From positions 24,434,728 through 24,498,727 of the forward strand of contig NC_052671.1 in NCBI RefSeq assembly GCF_016802725.1: DNA of 64,000 nt. Reading direction: 5' to 3'. Position numbers and translations under genes: made by a program. Positions 34,584 through 46,370 of this stretch are shown piece by piece. The stretch comes from Solenopsis invicta. Lineage: Eukaryota; Arthropoda; Insecta; Hymenoptera; Formicidae. Numbering within the stretch: position 1 is the first letter of the stretch; each line of letters opens with the position of its first letter. Below the pieces are notes generated by a model. It saw only the letters and a program-made list of their open reading frames with translations. It was not told the origin of the DNA and did not search any database.

Positions 34584-34906
34584 CTGGATGTATTCCAAAA
34601 GTTCTATCAAAAATATTCCTTTTAATCATAAGGTTGGTAGCACTGTAACTAACTACGCTGGGTTCCGTAATATAAGTTGAATTTGTGATTATCGTTGGCT
34701 TGCAAAGATCAGCAGAAAGATTAATTTAATTTCTTGTATTTTAATTATTTATAAAATAATTGTAATCATGTATTAATGATTAAGATATTATTTACTAACA
34801 ATAATTTTGATTTTAAAATAGAAATTAAAGAGCACAAGAACTTCCAAAAACTGAAAATTAACTGCAAAGTTTGTTTGTAGGATAAATTTTTTAAAATTAT
34901 TTTAGA

Positions 34907-34990
34907 ATGCCACATCAACTATTTGAAACATTATTGGCATTAGTTGGACCTATTATTGCAAAACAAAACGTTATACGGGAACCTATTTAC
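34907..34990 (+). pseudogene. Harbinger nuclease exon fragment
   Basis: Preceded by a TTTTAG acceptor-like sequence, the frame from 34907 reads MPHQLFETLLALVGPIIAKQ and then NVIREP. This matches the start of the catalytic exon of the complete Harbinger nuclease (QFEELLHLVAPAITKQTAIREP) at about 60% identity. Homology stops after about 28 codons. It is an older, diverged Harbinger family relic. Confidence 0.7.
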
Positions 34991-35254
34991 GTTAACATCC
35001 CAAAGAGAACAGAAAAGGCAAAAAGGTATCAAAATGACGTCAAAATATGATCAAATTTTAGTTCATCACTATGACATCAAATTGCGTAAATTTTTAATAC
35101 CTTTTTGACGTCAAAATTATATCATTGTGACATAATTTTCACGTTCTTTTGATTGTATACGAAAATATTGGCATAACGGAGACGTTAAAACATTTATTTT
35201 ATGTGTCATGTTTCGTTGTTTATGATATATCAGTTTATTATCGAGGAATATGGC

Positions 35255-35352
35255 CCTGCATAACCATATACATACATAAAGAAATTGATTCGTCCATTAG
35301 CGCATGCATAAGGAAATGGACTAATCAACTTCTTTATGCATATGGTTATGCA
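35255..35352. repeat. Hairpin repeat, about 98 bp
   Basis: CTGCATAACCATATACATAC at the left and TGCATATGGTTATGCAG at the right, with AAAGAAATTGATTCGTCC / GGACTAATCAACTTCTTT inside. This is a small MITE or hairpin. Confidence 0.7.
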
Positions 35353-35406
35353 GCTCATGATGTAAGAAGAAAGGTGAAACAAGTAACCAGATGCGCAGTA
35401 GACTAT

Positions 35407-35669
35407 ACTCTAGACTAGAGTCCTATATAAAGAGAGAAGCGACATCGAACCCCCACCACAACCTTCAGTATCCAATTGAGTCCTCCACCGCTATTTTGGG
35501 ACCGCTCTAACGTTATCAAACACCCTCAAACACCATTCGTATCATTCTGCAAACAGCTGTGGTCACAATATGACTGCTCGCTTAGCCAATCAAGTATCAA
35601 TCAAATTACCAATCAGAGCTTCGGACATCAATGTCGCTTCTCTCTTTATATAGGACTCTACTCTAGACC
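35407..35669. repeat. MITE-like element, about 260 bp
   Basis: Near-perfect inverted ends, ACTCTAGACTAGAGTCC then TATATAAAGAGAGAAGCGAC, are mirrored at 35629-35669. Direct flanks were not resolved. Confidence 0.75.
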
Positions 35670-36772
35670 AATCAGAACTGGGTCCAAATTTTGAGGTTCA
35701 ATATGGCTACGGCTCCGGTACTGGGACGTATTTATACTTGTATTTATACGTGAGGTAATCGGTGAATCAAAGAAATTTAAAGTTACTTAAAAAAAGAAGA
35801 ACGTGAAAGTAAGGTTGAAACTTTGTACATACGTCTATACAGTGATTATTATGATTTAACAATTTTGTCGTCTTACCAACAGTTTCTTTGCGTCCAAAAC
35901 ATGTCTTATATTCGATGTATGCTTAGGTTTAGGTTCTAAATTGGTAAAATTTAAATAAGCCAGTAGACCATAATTACAGTCGAATATAAAGAGAATAATC
36001 GACTATAATGGTCAATTGATCAATTTCTTAAGGTTTAAGGCTTACTGCATTATCAAGGCTGGACAAAAAGTATATCAAATACAAAGTATAAAATATTAGC
36101 AAACTTGATATTTAAATTATAAAATACAAAATACTGGAAAGTTTTTTATTTGAAATACAAAGCACACCCTGATAGCCATCTGTCTGTGTTGTTGCTGTAA
36201 TGTTGCCGAAAACAAAGGGCATTAGTTCTCAGCAAATTTAGAACAAGGTGTGTGTCTCATTTGCCTTTGGATTGACATCATATGGCACATTTTGCTGCCA
36301 ATATGCCTCGTATTTGCTGTCAACGGTTTATCGCTATACGTAAAGAGCAAAATAAGAGCAAGTTGCCAACAACATGTGCTGAGTCATAAATTTCAGCAAA
36401 AATTCAACAACATGTCGTAAACGGTTAAATATATGTTTTGTACTTTTTTTTCAAATATATAAAAAATAAATAAGTTAATTCTTTTTTCTGCTGAATTGTC
36501 ACCACCCTGCAAAAATGTGCGATAAAACCGGTTAAAAAAAAGTAATCCAAATCGATCGAGATTTTTACACCAAAAATACGATATTAAGACCGATTGAAAA
36601 TAAGATCGGAATTCAGATAGATTTATTAAAACAGAATACATTAATGTAAACGTAATAAATGTTTAGTTTACAAAAAAGTATTTTTTGTATCCTTTTTGTT
36701 AAAAAGAATTAAATTAAAATTAAATATTTAATTAATGCACAAGATTAAATAACAATACAAATTGTTATTTAC
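35670..36772. other. Intergenic, no gene recognised
   Basis: AT-rich sequence between the MITE and the Gypsy LTR. Short repeats are present (e.g. AAATACAAAGTA variants near 36075-36160). No supported gene. Confidence 0.5.
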
Positions 36773-37392
36773 TGTTGTGCCCCGGTGATGGCTCCGGGGA
36801 CGTCGGTAGGTATATCGGGATCTTTTCGGCGCCTTAGAAGTTAGGACTCGTAGGAAGGGCCGCTCGGTGGTTGAAGATAAAACACTTGCTTGTTCCAACG
36901 TTAAAATAATGTATTTTCTTCAGTATTGCTCTCGTTACACTTGTAGTATGATTATATATGTCGCTCGTTTGCTTGTTCTTCCCGGACGGCCCGGTATATA
37001 TAGGTCGGCTGTTATCTCCGGATTGTGTTACAAGCTCGACGTGTAAGTCACGCACGGCGAGTAACACACCGGACAGCTGTTTGTCAAACTCTTCCGTCGC
37101 TTTCCGATTTTGTCGCGATATTTATACGGGAATTCGTCGTTTGGTTTGGCCAATCGTGTTTCTTGCGGCATGCAGCTCCCACGCTTAGCCGAAATCCGAA
37201 TACCGGAAAGCGACTCAGCATTAGCTGGCGCAGCGCGATGGTGTTGCGGGACGGAAGCCCGACAGACCATCAGCGTCTTTCGATATTCCTAGCGTATGCG
37301 GAATTCGAGTCCGCTACGCGTATGCATAGCAATAGGAATCTTAATTTCCTGTTGCTATGCGTGCAATTATCGTAGTTGTACAGGGTACAACA
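36773..37392 (-). repeat. G1 3' LTR
   Basis: 620 bp, TGTTG..CAACA, differing from the partner LTR at only a small number of positions (for example one extra T near 36832). The low divergence suggests a fairly recent insertion. Confidence 0.93.
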
Positions 37393-37405
37393 CTCTTCCC
37401 CCGCC
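37393..37405 (-). other. G1 polypurine tract
   Basis: Directly against the 3' LTR, the - strand reads GGCGGGGGAAGAG. This is the position and composition expected for the plus-strand primer of an LTR element. Confidence 0.75.
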
Positions 37406-37516
37406 GGGAAAGAAAAACGAGGAAAAGGAGTTTTTCGCTTTTAACACCCCTCCCGCGCCGGGAAAGAAAACGGAGGCACGTAGTTTTCTGCCATTATTTA
37501 TATTTTATAAAATATA

Positions 37517-39330
37517 TTACATCGGTTTAATATTTTTAGTTATTTTGAGTATCTGTAAACGCGTGCTTTGTGTGCGTTTTAAAATTGATCTAGGTAAAGT
37601 ATTATAATGCTTGCCTTTGTATTCTAACGTTTCTCTCTTTTTGCTGCGTTTCCTTTTTACAGTATATAGTATTATCCCTATTGCAACTGCTACGATTATC
37701 AACATGGTAACGCCGCTTGTTCCCATAGGGTAAATAAAGTTTTTTGATTGAAAATACGGAGTGTCAAGACCCTCATTTAATTCTTTTAACTTAGTTCCTA
37801 AATTTTTTAATTTTGGATGGTCTTGCACTATTTTTTCTATTTTTATTTGAGACATATTTATTTTTTCTTGTATTATTTCTTTGGTAATGAAATATTGTAA
37901 TCTGGCATGTATGCCTCAATTTTTGTCTCGTTTAATATTTTAGGTGATTGTAGTGTTACCTCTTGTGTTATTAATTTGCAATTATTTTTTAATGTGATTT
38001 TACCTGTATTTTCAATCGTTTTCTTTTTTTCCCGTGGTCTTTACATTGGGTGATTATTGATTGCTGTCTTGTTGTCGAGTATAACCATGAATGCGGATTA
38101 CCTAGTGGTATCCAAATTGTGTTATTAGAAGTTATGTATCTTATTTCGTAATTGTCGCTTTGTACTTTATTTTCCACGTATATCTCTATCTCGCATGTTG
38201 GACTTGTGTTTATGCATTGTATTGAAAAGTTTTCTTCGCATAAGTATTTTCTATCTATATTTTTACATGTATTTAAGTTGTTTTGCAAGAGTGTAATATA
38301 TGAGCGTTTTTCTGCGCTAATTGCTATTACTGGATTTTTTATTTTAATGATAGCATATTGGTTTTCATTTCTTGTTATAGGTAATGCAATTACGTTTAGT
38401 ATGCTATATTCCGTGTGTGAGATTAACGGAAATTTTAATATCGTAAATATTTTACCGTTATTATAGTATGCGTTTATTGTGGTTATTTTTTCGATTTCAA
38501 ACCATTTATTTATGTTAATTCGAAATGGGAAATAAAGTCCTTCCGGTAATTGCAAGTTTGCTTCCTTTAGACTATCCATTATACTTGTTACTGGCGTTAA
38601 TTGTGGGTGTAGTATCCCTTGTTTTATTAATACTAAATAGTCTGCTATGTCTTTTGTGTCACGTTTTAAATTTCCTAATATCGCGTTAACTACTAGAAAG
38701 TGTTCGTGTATGTTGTTTTGTCTGTTATTGAATTTTAGTTGTTGTCTTAAATTTTTCGTCACATTTCCGAATAGGTCTTCATTTTTTTGTATTGTTTCCT
38801 CGGTTTTATCTATGTGGGCTATTGTCTCTTGTAGTATCTTAATTTGGTTTTTCGTCGCGTGTTGTATCGTCTGCTGTTCGTTTTGTAATAAAGTTAATTG
38901 TTCATTAATTAGTTTTTCGTCATTTGCGTCCATTGTGCCGAACAGAGATTTCGCGATGGTTCATATTCCATCAATTATACCTCTTTTTTCTATCCGTGAT
39001 GGTTGATACATTAATTTTATTTTTTCCATCTTTTTATTTATTTCTTCAAAATCTCTTTTTGCTGTTTCGTAGAGGTTGTCGCATGTTTCTTTGTGCGCGA
39101 ATGCGAGTAGTTGGCACATGTTTTTAGTTTTTTGCATCTAATCGTGTAATTGATCTTGTCGTTTTATTAGTGTGGTAAAGTCTATTTCTATAACTATTTT
39201 CCATGTTGATTCTAATGGGTGTAATTCTCTTAATTTTTCATAATATATTCCTGGATGGTGAGTAAATTCTTCTACTTCGTACGGCTCGTTGCTGGTTGAT
39301 TCTCTTACATCTTCTGATAAGGTAGGATTT
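37517..39330 (-). pseudogene. env-like glycoprotein gene of G1, disrupted
   Basis: The - strand holds the remains of a class I-type fusion glycoprotein resembling insect errantivirus env / baculovirus F. The upstream surface-like part lies at about 39330-39120. A basic cleavage-like site (IEKR) near 38990 is followed by a Gly-rich fusion-peptide-like stretch. A 314-codon open segment (38933-37989) has a heptad-like Gln/Asn-rich coiled coil and several Cys. A final segment (37855-37517) has a hydrophobic membrane span (VTMLIIVAVAIGIILY) and a basic cytoplasmic tail. In-frame stops before and inside the fusion-peptide region and a frame break near 37980 make it non-functional. Known role of the family: membrane fusion for particle spread. 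Confidence 0.7.
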
Positions 39331-39420
39331 TGTTTCGTTTCCTGTATGCTGATCCATATGGTATATAACCTGTAATCATCCGGTTACATATTATCATGTT
39401 TTATTCAGCGAATTCTCTTC

Positions 39421-39774
39421 TTGGCACTGGCTGTGCCGTTTTATCTCGGTTTGTCAGTCTTCTCGTCACTGTCGTCGAGTTTTGTGAGAATGTCTTTCTG
39501 TTTTCCGTACATCGAGGCGATTTTGCAAATTGTGGAGGATTTTCCTATTAATATTTGGGATAAGTTCACGCTTCCTGGTGACTCCTATAAGGAACCACTG
39601 GAATTTGATGAGGTTCCTGGCGTGCTTCCGGAGCCTGGGCCGGAGGTACTTTCAGATGACGATAGGTCATTTGATGATAATTGTTCTTTGCATTCTGCGG
39701 AGACAATTTTGTTGGATGATTTTGGAGGTGCTCCTCCTGGCAGATCCTGGAGAGGTTCTGGTGAATTTCTCTAA
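39421..39774 (+). other. Open frame beside the palindrome, antisense to G1, function unknown
   Basis: A 117-codon frame whose second half is strongly acidic (PEVLSDDDRSFDDNCSLHS) in the same style as the palindromic acidic ORF next to it. A potential GT donor follows near 39758, so it might once have been an exon upstream of the + strand acidic frame at 39955. Equally it may be a shadow of env-region DNA. I do not recognise it. Confidence 0.3.
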
Positions 39775-39945
39775 AGTCTTTGAACTCTCTTTCTCTCTCT
39801 TTTCGACTATCAGGTTCTTTTACCTGGTATCGCTTTCCTCTGATAATTTTTTATTCTGCTGGTTCAGTTTTGATTATTTTTTCCTCTTGCGACTTCTGTT
39901 CTTTATTTCTTCTCAGTCGTCCTTTGACTGTTACGTTGTCTGCAT

Positions 39946-40755
39946 AAAGAAAATATGTTCTATTTAGTGCCTGAGTCGGATGTGGAGCTCGAGACGGGTG
40001 TTATCGGTGATATCGGGGATCCTAGCGTGGATCCCGAGCTCTTTGAGATGCACTTCGCCGCGGAAGTTCCTGATCGCGATGATGAGGAATTTCCTCATCT
40101 CCAAGACATTCGTCCTTCCGATGATGAGTCGGAGGGCGATGGGGAGCTTGCCGATGATCCCATACTCGACGGGTTTCCTGATGATTTCGAGGGTGACGTC
40201 GGCAATATAGACTTTATTTTCCCTGAAGAAGTGGATGGTGAACGTAACGTTCAGTTTTTGTTGGAGCCGGACTTTCCTCCAGTGTTTGTTATGGATAATT
40301 CCGATGTGGAGAAAGACGAGGACGAGGAAGTACTCAGTGACACTGAGTACTTCAAAATCAGAGAAGACCTCGTCCTCGTCTTCCTCCACATCGAAATTAT
40401 CCATAACAAACACTGGAGGAAAGTCCGGCTCCAACAAAAACTGAACGTTACGTTCACCATCCACTTCTTCGGGAAAAATAAAGTTTATATTGCCGACGTC
40501 ACCCTCGAAATCATCAGGAAACCCGTCGAGTATGGGATCATCGGCAAGCTCCCCATCGCCCTCCGACTCATCATCGGAAGGACGAATGTCTTGGAGATGA
40601 GGAAATTCCTCATCATCGCGATCAGGAACTTCCGCGGCGAAGTGCATCTTAAAGAGCTCGGGATCCACGTTAGGATCCCCGATATCACCGATAACACCCG
40701 TCTCGAGCTCCACATCCGACTCAGGCACTAAATACATATTTTCTTTGTTATAAGG
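39946..40755. repeat. Near-perfect 0.8 kb palindrome carrying an acidic ORF on both strands
   Basis: The arms are reverse complements over about 385 bp each, centred near 40348. A 12-bp-arm hairpin (GAAGTACTCAGT, loop GAC) sits at 40327-40353. Both strands open at the outer edge with ATG and encode nearly the same Asp/Glu-rich sequence (e.g. VPESDVELETGVIGDIGD, DIRPSDDESEGDGELADD), with only a handful of substitutions between arms. The - strand frame (40737-39964) is in the sense of G1 and lies between integrase and env. The + strand frame is 39955-40731. No known domain is recognised. Confidence 0.85.
39964..40737 (-). CDS. Acidic protein of unknown function, G1 sense strand
   Basis: A 257-codon frame starting MYLVPESDVELETG. 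The first 125 residues are acidic and low in basic residues, with blocks EVPDRDDEEFPHLQDIRPSD and FIFPEEVDGERNVQF. After the palindrome centre the frame translates the inverted arm and becomes basic/hydrophobic (e.g. FTIHFFRENKVYIADVTLEI), so the C-terminal half is probably a by-product of the inversion. An unfolded acidic segment could act as a transactivation or histone-mimic tail, but that is speculation. Its place between pol and env is where some elements carry extra ORFs. Confidence 0.45.
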   Translation of the reverse strand: MYLVPESDVELETGVIGDIGDPNVDPELFKMHFAAEVPDRDDEEFPHLQDIRPSDDESEGDGELADDPILDGFPDDFEGDVGNINFIFPEEVDGERNVQFLLEPDFPPVFVMDNFDVEEDEDEVFSDFEVLSVTEYFLVLVFLHIGIIHNKHWRKVRLQQKLNVTFTIHFFRENKVYIADVTLEIIRKPVEYGIIGKLPIALRLIIGRTNVLEMRKFLIIAIRNFRGEVHLKELGIHARIPDITDNTRLELHIRLRH

Positions 40756-40951
40756 AAACGTTTTTTAGTTTGTTGTGCAGTTATTTATAGTATATAGTTT
40801 AGTGTAGTGACTTTCGTTTTATTTTGTCCTTCTTCTTGGAGTGTACTTCGATTTTTTGGACTGTTACTGGATTACTTCTGGATTATTGGATTTTTTTTTT
40901 ATCTTTTTGGTGAGTTTATTATGTTTACTTTATTCTTTTTTTTGTATATAT

Positions 40952-42836
40952 TGTGACGTGGCAGTTTTATCTGCCTCGCCACTTCGTCCTCCGCCTAAGC
41001 GTAGCGCGAGGAGGCGCGAACGACCGGGCCGGGCACTCAACGAGAGAGCGAAATCTCCGGCGGGACTGCATTGCGTGTTATTTTATTTATTCATTCGCGG
41101 CTTATTACATGTAACCGCGGGCACCTCGACAAACGCCGCCGAAGGACCAGCAGCGGCGAGAGAGACGGACCGCGACAGGAAAGAGAGAGGGCGATCGTCC
41201 AGGGCCGGCGCACAGGAAAACGCCGACGGAGAGGAGGACGAGACAAGACGTGGCAACAGATAAGCGCCACGCAAAGGAGGCTCGCGAGTGGCACAGCTGA
41301 TGGACAGGCTGGGGCGGACGAACGGCCAGGACAAGGGCCGTCGAATGCCGGCTGTCCATCGAGGAGGGTAGCAGCGAAGAGTCGCCGCTGGAGAAATTCT
41401 GCTGCTGTCGTCCGCAAGGATGACAAGAACGAGGATGTCGGATGCCGACGGGGACCGCACGACACCTGCGAAGACCCGACACTGCGCTGCCGTGACGTCA
41501 CGGCTAGATAAGGGCGGCCGCGGATAGGCCGCGCCGCTAGGCGCAAGGATATCGCGCACCCTGTGGGAGGGGTAGCGCTCATCGATCGCGCATCGAACGC
41601 GATCCTCTAGGCTTTTGCGTGCGACCCGGCGATCCCTGCGGTGCGAAGCGTGAGTGAGCGTGCGAGATATCGGCTGGAGATATCGGGAGCGGCTATCGTC
41701 GAGTGTGCCAGGCTCGGACAAGCCCCGCGGATCGAGGAGCGGAGGAAGAACCGTGCTGAAGTCGAGGTGACCCGTCTAACCGCTGTGTGAAGCCACGAGC
41801 TGTCGGTGTCGACCGGCTCGCGTTCTGAGGTGGAGTCATTAGGTTAGTGTGCGAGTGCGTCCGCCGCGTGGCGATTGAACGCACCTTGCTTCTTAGTGTT
41901 TGGCTGGCTCTCCACCTCAAGCCCGAGACCTCGTCGAGGCACCCAGCTGTCGGCTGCCGCGTGTGTTTGAGCCGTCCCGCCGTAGAAGCTCGCGGACGAC
42001 CGGCTTCCCGGGGAAGCCGCAAAGCCCTCACGCACGTGCGTGAGTCGTGTTACGGCCGTGATCATACGGCCGTCCGAGATATCGGTGACTTGGTGTATCG
42101 CGCGTGGTCTATTAATTTTGTAATGCGGTTCCGGCGACTGCGTTGTCGTCGGCGCGAATCTTTTACTGTAAGCACTTCCGTCTCAGAATTGCGTTGCTCG
42201 CCTTAGCGGAGGCTCTGCATTCGTGTTCTTGCCGCGCCGGTCAGAGCGCGCGTGATTGGCTGCCGCGCTTCGCGCGGGATCAGTCGTCGTGATCGGCGCG
42301 TGTAGCGTAATTACGGTCTGAGTTGAAATAATTCCCGCGTCTGGATTATTAATTCCTGTGGTCAACGCCTTATCGCTGTGTCTTTCTTTCGTACGTTAAC
42401 CGCTTTTCTTTTTTTTCTCTTATTTTATTGTATGCTGTTTCTATTATCTGCAATATATGTGATCTCTGTCTGTTACATCGGCCTGACGTTATTTAGTTTC
42501 TCGCCTACCCGTCATCTCCCGTAAGAGAGCCGCTTCGTCCCTGTCTCCGCTACCCCGCCCCTCTACCGGTTAGAGGACCTAGCTGGCCGCGTGCGAGCGA
42601 CGATTTCGCGTTTCGGCATGACCTGTTCTCGCGTGTTGTTAAGCCGTGTTTAGAGTAGAAGAGTGAACCCGGAGACGCGACCGGTATTATCGCGTCTGGC
42701 GCCCAATCTCGCGATTTGGTGCGAGCGTTTGGTGTTGCTCGGTTCGCTCGTCGCTCCCGCGCGTGTTTCGCGAGTTATCCCGTTGTTTGATCGCGTACTT
42801 CGCCGTTGCTCTCGGCGTCAGGAAAAGTACGTGACA
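40952..42836. mobile_element. Solo LTR, 1.9 kb, GC/CpG-rich, inside G1
   Basis: It starts TGTGACGTGGCAG and ends AAAAGTACGTGACA, giving TGT..ACA ends with an ACGT inverted motif. ATAT lies on both sides (40948-40951, 42837-42840). The GC-rich interior contrasts sharply with the AT-rich surroundings. There are no gag/pol sequences, so it looks like the product of LTR-LTR recombination of a different Gypsy family. The long open frames on both strands reflect base composition. The ATAT duplication lies in TA-rich DNA and could be chance. Confidence 0.65.
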
Positions 42837-42941
42837 ATATGTATATAGTTGTATATATAATTTTCCCCTTTTTCCGTATTATTATTATTATTATTATTAC
42901 TACTGTTCCGCATCTATTTTATTTTTGTTGCTCGCGTCGCG

Positions 42942-45900
42942 TTAATGATTTATAAATAATTTTAATCTGTTTGCGTGTACGCGTATTTTCTTTCGGCCTT
43001 TCTTAATCGTAAGATTTATGTCACTGTGTTTCTTGATCACAGTGTACGGCCCTGTCCATTTCGAGTCAAGTTTTTTTGATCTTCCTCGTCGTAGGGTTTC
43101 ATCAAATAATAGTACTTGATCTCCTATTCGAAAATTTTCTTCATTGATTTTTTTGTCAAATTGGAGCTTTGCTTTTTGTTCTTCTTCTTTTAATTTTTCT
43201 CTTGCCACTTGATTTGAGGCTCTTATTCGTTCTCGCACTTCTTGTGCATAATCATCGTATGTATATTCTTGTTTCGGCGGTTTTGTTAACGCCGTGGGCA
43301 TGGTTGCCTGATATCTGATATAATAATTCGAATGGCGTGAAGGCTGCATCTGTGTGGGGCGTGGTGTTGTATGTGAACATTGCGTACGGTAACCACTAGT
43401 CCCAATTTGTTTGATCTTCTTTAATATAATGCCTTAGATACTCTGCTAAGGTTCTGTGCGATCGCTCTAATGCTCCATTCGTTTCTGGATGGTAAGTGGT
43501 CGTTTGAATTTTCTCGATTTTTAGAAGTTTACATGTGTTCTTAAAAATTTCACTTGTAAAATTTGTACCCTGGTCTGTTAGAACTTTTTCGGGTATTCCG
43601 TGTTCCAGCACGATTTTTGTTACGAACTCTTTTGCTATGGTATTTGCCTCTTGGTTTATTAGTGCAATTGCCTTGCTGAATTTTGTTAAGTTGCCTTGGA
43701 ATGTTAGTGCGTATTTATGTCCGGATGTAGTAACCGTTAATGGTCCTACCATATCCAATGCACATTTCTCGAATGGCTTTTTAGCCGTATTCGTTATTAC
43801 TAACGGCATTTTAGTTTTTTGCCTTAATTTATTTTTTTGGCAATATTCGCATTTTGCGATATATGTTTCTATGTATTTTTTCATTCCGTACCATTGATGT
43901 TTTAATTTAATTCTCTCAAAAGTTCTTTTTCTCCCTGATGTCCTCCGAGGGGGGCATCGTGTTATTCATATATTATTTTCTCTTTTTCATCTTCGGAATA
44001 ATTTACTTGTCCTTCTTCATCTTCTTCGTCTTCTCCTTCCTTGTCGTCGTCATCTTTTATCGCGTTTATATGCTCGTCCGCTCGGATCGGATTTCGACTC
44101 AAGGCATCGGCGTTCTTATTTATTTTACCAGCCTTGTGAATTATCTCGTAATCGTATTCTTCTAATTTGAGTCGCCATCTGATTAGTCGTGAACCCGAAT
44201 CGTTTACATTGAATAGCCATATCAGGCTTGTGATCCGTGATAATTTTAAATTTTGTATCGTATACATATGGCCGGAAATGTTTAACAGCCCAGACTATGG
44301 CCAATAGTTCCTTTTCGGACGTATTGTTGTTCTGTTCGGCTTTTGTTAACACTCGGCTTGCATACGCGATCGGCTGATCCTGGCCTACGCTACCTTGCGA
44401 GAGTACGGCTCCAACGGCGTAATCTGATGCGTCCGTCGTGACGATAAACTCCGCGTTGAAGTCTGGAAACTTCAGTACGGGCGCCGTTATCAATTTATTT
44501 TTTAATGCATCAAATGCATTCTGTTGATCGTTCGTCCACTCAAATTTTTCCCCTTTTTTCGTTAATTTTGTGAGCGGTTTGGCAATCTTTGAAAAATTTT
44601 CTATAAATTTTCTATAATATCCTTCTAACCCTATAAATGCTTGAATTTCCTTTACTCGACGAGGAGTCGGAAATTTGCTTACAGCTTTGAGCTTGGATGG
44701 ATCTGGTGAGACCCCCTTTTCTGTTAAAATGTGTCCCAAGTATATTACTTCCTTTCTTAGAAACTCAAATTTGTCAAGTTGTAATTTTAGATTACTTTTC
44801 CGTAATCGTTTAAATACTTCAGTCAATCGTTTATTATGTTCTTCTAAACTCGAACCGTATATTACGATGTCATCGAGACATTTTAGCCCTTGTAATCCTG
44901 TAAAATACTATTCATTAGGCGTTGGAAGGTTGCAGGCTCATTCTTCAATCCGAACGGCATTCGATTAAATTCGTAATGTCCGTGCGCTGTCGAGAATGCT
45001 GTTTTTTGTTTATCATTTTCGGACATTGGGATTTGATGATATCCCGACGCCAAATATAGTGTTGAGAAATATTTCGCATTGCCTAGCTGATCCAAGATGT
45101 CAGTGATATTAGGTATTGGAAACGAATCTCCAATTATTAAACCGTTTACTTTTCGGAAGTCGACTACAATGCGTAATTTTGGTTTGCCTAACGCATCTAA
45201 TTTTTTGGGGACTACGAGTAACGGTGCATTCCATTGATTCGTGCTCGGCTGTATTATTTCTTCGTCTAGCATGTTTTTTATTTGCTTATTTACCTCGATT
45301 TTATGTTTTTCGGGTAATCGATACGGTGTGACATTTACACTTGCTGTGTCCGCGCGTGTTTTTACTTCGTGCGAAACCTTTGAGGTGCACGTTAACCGTT
45401 CTCCTTCTAAGTGGAAAATATCGCTAAATTCTTCGCAAATATTTAAGAGAGTTTTTTTCTCTTCTTCATTTAAATGGGGTATTCTCAAGAGGGTATTTAT
45501 TTGCTATTTTCTTGAAATTTTTGTTGCGTTTTTCTTCTCGATTTGATTCATTGATTTTTCGGGAGTATCCTCACATATTAATTCCTCTATTTTTCCTGTG
45601 GTGCTTGGATATCTATTTCCTCTTCCGTAGTATTTAATATACTCGCGGGGCACATGAACTCATTTGGTTCTACCAAGCAGCATCCGATATAGACTCCTGC
45701 TTTTAATTTTTCTGGTTTGATTGTACCAATTTTATTTTGATTTGTTGATATTTGTACGATAGTTTCGTTCCGTGGTTTTAGTATCATCCTTCGATATGGA
45801 AATAAGTTGAAGTTTGTTTTGCCAATGGTCACTTTTCTTGATCCATAATCGCATGTCATATTATTTTTCCTGACAAAGTCGGCCCCGAGTATTCCATCGT

Positions 45901-46198
45901 ACTCTAGAGGTTCGTTGTCTTTAATTACGTATACTGGGTGGCTTATTTTTGCATCTTGTACATGTATATGTAGATGCGTTTTCCAAAGTGTAGTAATTGA
46001 ATTGCCTGTTATCCCAGTTAGTTTTATTTTTTCATCTTGTGTTATAGTCTCATCTTTTAATGTCTTCAATTTTATAACCGAGATTGTTACCTCTGTGTCG
46101 AATAAGAAAGCAATGTGATTTCTTTGGGCCTCTCGTACAGGCAGTGATATCATATCCATCCCGGTATCTTCCCTTGGCACGTGCCGCATGTGTGACAC
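42942..46198 (-). pseudogene. G1 pol: protease, reverse transcriptase, RNase H, integrase
   Basis: Segments on the - strand. Aspartic protease 46198-45587, where the active-site motif reads LFDTEVTIS (G2 has LFDTGATTS). RT 45488-44700 with FSTLYLASGYHQ (Tyr in place of the motif-A Asp seen in G2) and a shortened catalytic loop around LDD near 44868 from a 9-bp deletion. RNase H 44480-44150 (TTDASDYAVGAVLSQG). Integrase has an HHCC finger ending CEYCQKNK, the D,D,E residues (ALDMVGPLT, LTDQGTNFTS, HPETNGALERSHRTL) and a GPY/F-type C-terminus (WTGPYTVIKK, 43050). Frame breaks lie near 45490, 44885, 44200 and 43395. The product is catalytically dead as written. Confidence 0.92.
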
Positions 46199-46370
46199 TC
46201 GAGACGCGGCGGCGTTGCGCGACTTTATCTTATTTGTCTCTTCTTTCTCTTCTTCTTCGCTGCTTTGCGCGGCCGAGTTTTTTATGGCTCGTATTTTTTC
46301 TGTTTTATTATTTTTACCGTTTTGATACGTTTTTGTTTCTTTCGTTGCGGTGCCTCTTTGATTGTTTAGC

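Noticed and set aside
41083..41721. Long overlapping open frames on both strands in the GC-rich block
   Set aside because: All frames are open because of base composition. The block looks like a solo LTR and the translations show Arg/Ser/Pro-rich noise without domains.
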